A stretch of 64,000 nucleotides of DNA from Bacteroidales bacterium (GTDB lineage: Bacteria; Bacteroidota; Bacteroidia; Bacteroidales; Lentimicrobiaceae), in NCBI GenBank assembly GCA_016709025.1, contig JADJEQ010000046.1, forward strand, positions 124,001 to 188,000, given 5' to 3'. Made by a program: the position numbers and the translations under genes. Under the pieces are notes generated by a model. The model was not told the origin of the DNA and did no database searches. It saw only the letters and a program-made list of their open reading frames with translations. This document shows positions 62,350 through 64,000 of this stretch, in pieces. Positions within the stretch are counted from its first letter, which is position 1. Every line of letters begins with the position of its first letter.

Positions 62350-64000
62350 TTACTTGTAATTCCTCTGTTTTACTTCAATAAACTCATAATCGAGTATTTC
62401 CTTATTCAGTTTAGGCTCTGCACTTTCTCCGGTATACTCCCATGCGGCAGCATACTTAAAATCCTCGTCGTTGCGCATTGCTTCACCTTCAGGCGTCTGA
62501 TATTCCTCCCGGAAATGACCTCCACACGATTCGTTTCTGTTGAGTGCGTCGCGGGCCATCAGTTCGCCCAACTCGAGGAAGTCGGCTACCCGTCCGGCTT
62601 TTTCAAGTTCGGGATTAATTTCATTGGGTTCACCTGAAATTTTCACATCTTTCCAGAACTCTTCACGCAATTTTGCAATTTCAACAATGGCATTTTTCAA
62701 ACCTGCTTCATTGCGTCCCATTCCTACATTGTCCCACATGATCAGCCCCAGCCGTCTGTGGAAACTGTCGACTGTCTGGTTGCCTTTTACATTCATCAGG
62801 CGTTGTAGTCTGTCGGTGGCTTCTTTTTCCGTTTGTTTGAATTCGGGCAGATCGGTTGAGAATTTAGGCACCCTGATCTGATCTGCGAGGTAATTCTGAA
62901 TAGTGTAAGGCAGAACAAAATATCCGTCGGCCAGGCCCTGCATCAGGGCAGATGCCCCGAGCCGGTTGGCACCGTGGTCGCTGAAATTGGCTTCGCCGAT
63001 AGCGAAAAGGCCGGGAACCGTGGTCATCAGTTCATAGTCAACCCATAATCCACCCATGGTATAGTGAACCGCAGGGTAAATCATCATGGGTGTTTTGTAT
63101 GGGTTCTCATCCACAATTTTCTCGTACATCTGGAAAAGGTTACCATACCTAGCTTCAATGGTGCTCTTGCCAAGTCTGTTGATTGAATCGCTGAAGTCGA
63201 GATAAACGGCGAGGCCTGTTTCGCCAACACCAAACCCGGCATCGCAGCGCTCTTTGGCAGCACGTGAAGCCACGTCGCGGGGTACAAGATTTCCGAAAGC
63301 CGGGTAACGGCGTTCAAGGTAATAGTCGCGGTCTTCTTCGGCAATTGCTGTTGGCAGAAGTTTACCGTGCCTGATTTTTTCTGCATCTTCCTTCTTTTTC
63401 GGAACCCAGATGCGGCCATCGTTGCGGAGGCTCTCGCTCATCAGGGTGAGTTTCGACTGGAAGTCGCCATGAACCGGGATACAGGTTGGGTGAATTTGCG
63501 TGAAGCATGGATTTCCAAAGAAAGCACCCCTTTTGTGGGCTTTCCAGATGGCCGTCGCATTTGAGCCCATGGCATTGGTCGAAAGAAAGAAAACGTTGCC
63601 ATAACCACCCGTAGCAAGTACTACGGCATGTGCTGCATGGCGTTCAATTGCCCCGGTAACAAGATTGCGTACAATAATCCCCCTGGCTTTGCCTTCAACC
63701 AACACAACATCAAGCATCTCATGTCGGGTAAACATTTCCACATTGCCTTTTTTTATCTGACGGCTAAGGGCACTGTATGCACCAATCAGCAATTGCTGCC
63801 CCGTTTGTCCCCGGGCATAAAAAGTACGTGAAACCTGGGCCCCTCCAAAGGAGCGGTTGTCGAGCAATCCACCATATTCGCGGGCAAACGGCACACCCTG
63901 TGCTACACACTGGTCAATTATGCTGTTGCTGACTTCGGCCAGCCGGTAAACATTGGCTTCCCGGGCACGGTAGTCACCACCTTTGATTGTATCGTAAAAG
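62350..64000 (-). CDS. Succinate dehydrogenase/fumarate reductase flavoprotein subunit, partial (5' end outside the window)
   Basis: The C-terminal 550 residues are present; the frame stays open to the window edge, so the first Met inside (63894) is not the start. Visible parts are GYGNVFFLSTNAMGSN in the FAD domain, the QIHPTCIPVHGDF region of the dicarboxylate site, HYTMGGLWVDYELMTTVPGLFAIGEANFSDHGANRLGASALMQGL, and the C-terminal MWDNVGMGRNEAGL ... ESCGGHFREEYQT. The N-terminal FAD-binding glycine motif lies outside. It forms one operon with the iron-sulfur subunit. Confidence 0.95.
   Translation of the reverse strand, partial: FYDTIKGGDYRAREANVYRLAEVSNSIIDQCVAQGVPFAREYGGLLDNRSFGGAQVSRTFYARGQTGQQLLIGAYSALSRQIKKGNVEMFTRHEMLDVVLVEGKARGIIVRNLVTGAIERHAAHAVVLATGGYGNVFFLSTNAMGSNATAIWKAHKRGAFFGNPCFTQIHPTCIPVHGDFQSKLTLMSESLRNDGRIWVPKKKEDAEKIRHGKLLPTAIAEEDRDYYLERRYPAFGNLVPRDVASRAAKERCDAGFGVGETGLAVYLDFSDSINRLGKSTIEARYGNLFQMYEKIVDENPYKTPMMIYPAVHYTMGGLWVDYELMTTVPGLFAIGEANFSDHGANRLGASALMQGLADGYFVLPYTIQNYLADQIRVPKFSTDLPEFKQTEKEATDRLQRLMNVKGNQTVDSFHRRLGLIMWDNVGMGRNEAGLKNAIVEIAKLREEFWKDVKISGEPNEINPELEKAGRVADFLELGELMARDALNRNESCGGHFREEYQTPEGEAMRNDEDFKYAAAWEYTGESAEPKLNKEILDYEFIEVKQRNYK

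Overview
The window comes from a member of the Bacteroidota, probably a free-living or sediment anaerobe close to Bacteroidales/Marinilabiliales. The sequence evidence is a SusC/SusD pair, three proteins with type IX secretion (T9SS) C-terminal sorting domains, gldH, a RicT-type PSP1 protein with the N-terminal Cys/His segment of this phylum, TAnnTTTG promoter boxes, and leaders without Shine-Dalgarno sites. An aldehyde:ferredoxin oxidoreductase and an Sdh/Frd-type Fe-S/flavoprotein pair fit an anaerobic or microaerophilic life. I found no tRNA, rRNA, CRISPR array or insertion sequence.

Layout. 0-8.6 kb (- strand): a compact polysaccharide utilisation locus read as sugar:H+ symporter, secreted PF10091 'glycoamylase' (GH144-like) enzyme, SusC, SusD. 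8.6-9.5 kb: a gene-free AT-rich gap with an operator-like palindrome. 9.5-22.7 kb: M14 carboxypeptidase, an outer-membrane beta-barrel receptor, a 6-phosphofructokinase/methyltransferase pair with overlapping ends, an orphan LytS-type sensor kinase, a secreted Asp-box protein, a TetR-like regulator and a tRNA-dihydrouridine synthase. 22.8-36.4 kb: two tandem FtsX/MacB-like permeases, a TPR protein, a small unknown protein, MGMT, a membrane metallophosphoesterase, AOR, a DUF4476 protein and a GNAT acetyltransferase. 36.5-42.8 kb: a long PurF-like amidotransferase, a DSD1-type PLP enzyme and an AlgX/J-like plus MBOAT polysaccharide O-acetylation pair. 43.2-51.7 kb: a surface-glycan cluster with two polytopic GT-C-like proteins (one broken by a one-base frameshift), an FrhB-like Fe-S protein, an unrecognised probable alpha/alpha-toroid protein, GtrA and a GtrB-like GT2. 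51.7-57.3 kb: pbp1A, gldH, ricT, holB. 57.4-61.4 kb: a giant secreted papain-like protease. 61.6-64 kb: Sdh/Frd B and the C-terminal part of A, cut by the window edge.

How the genes work together. The left locus looks like capture (SusCD), extracellular or surface hydrolysis (T9SS-exported enzyme) and cytoplasmic uptake (MFS) of one glucan, with beta-1,2-glucan as the best guess. The 43-51 kb cluster has the three parts of a Gtr-type lipid-linked sugar decoration system (GtrA flippase, GtrB-like sugar-lipid synthase, GtrC-like GT-C transferases). The AlgX/J plus MBOAT pair next to it would add acetyl groups to a surface polymer. GldH links the window to the T9SS/gliding machinery that would export the three CTD proteins.

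The most unusual non-coding feature is a family of degenerate short tandem repeats with strict 7-nt or 8-nt periodicity. They fill several intergenic gaps between 32 and 42 kb and at 61.5 kb, alongside GC-rich perfect palindromes. One tract holds 23 heptamers in unbroken phase but switches consensus twice.
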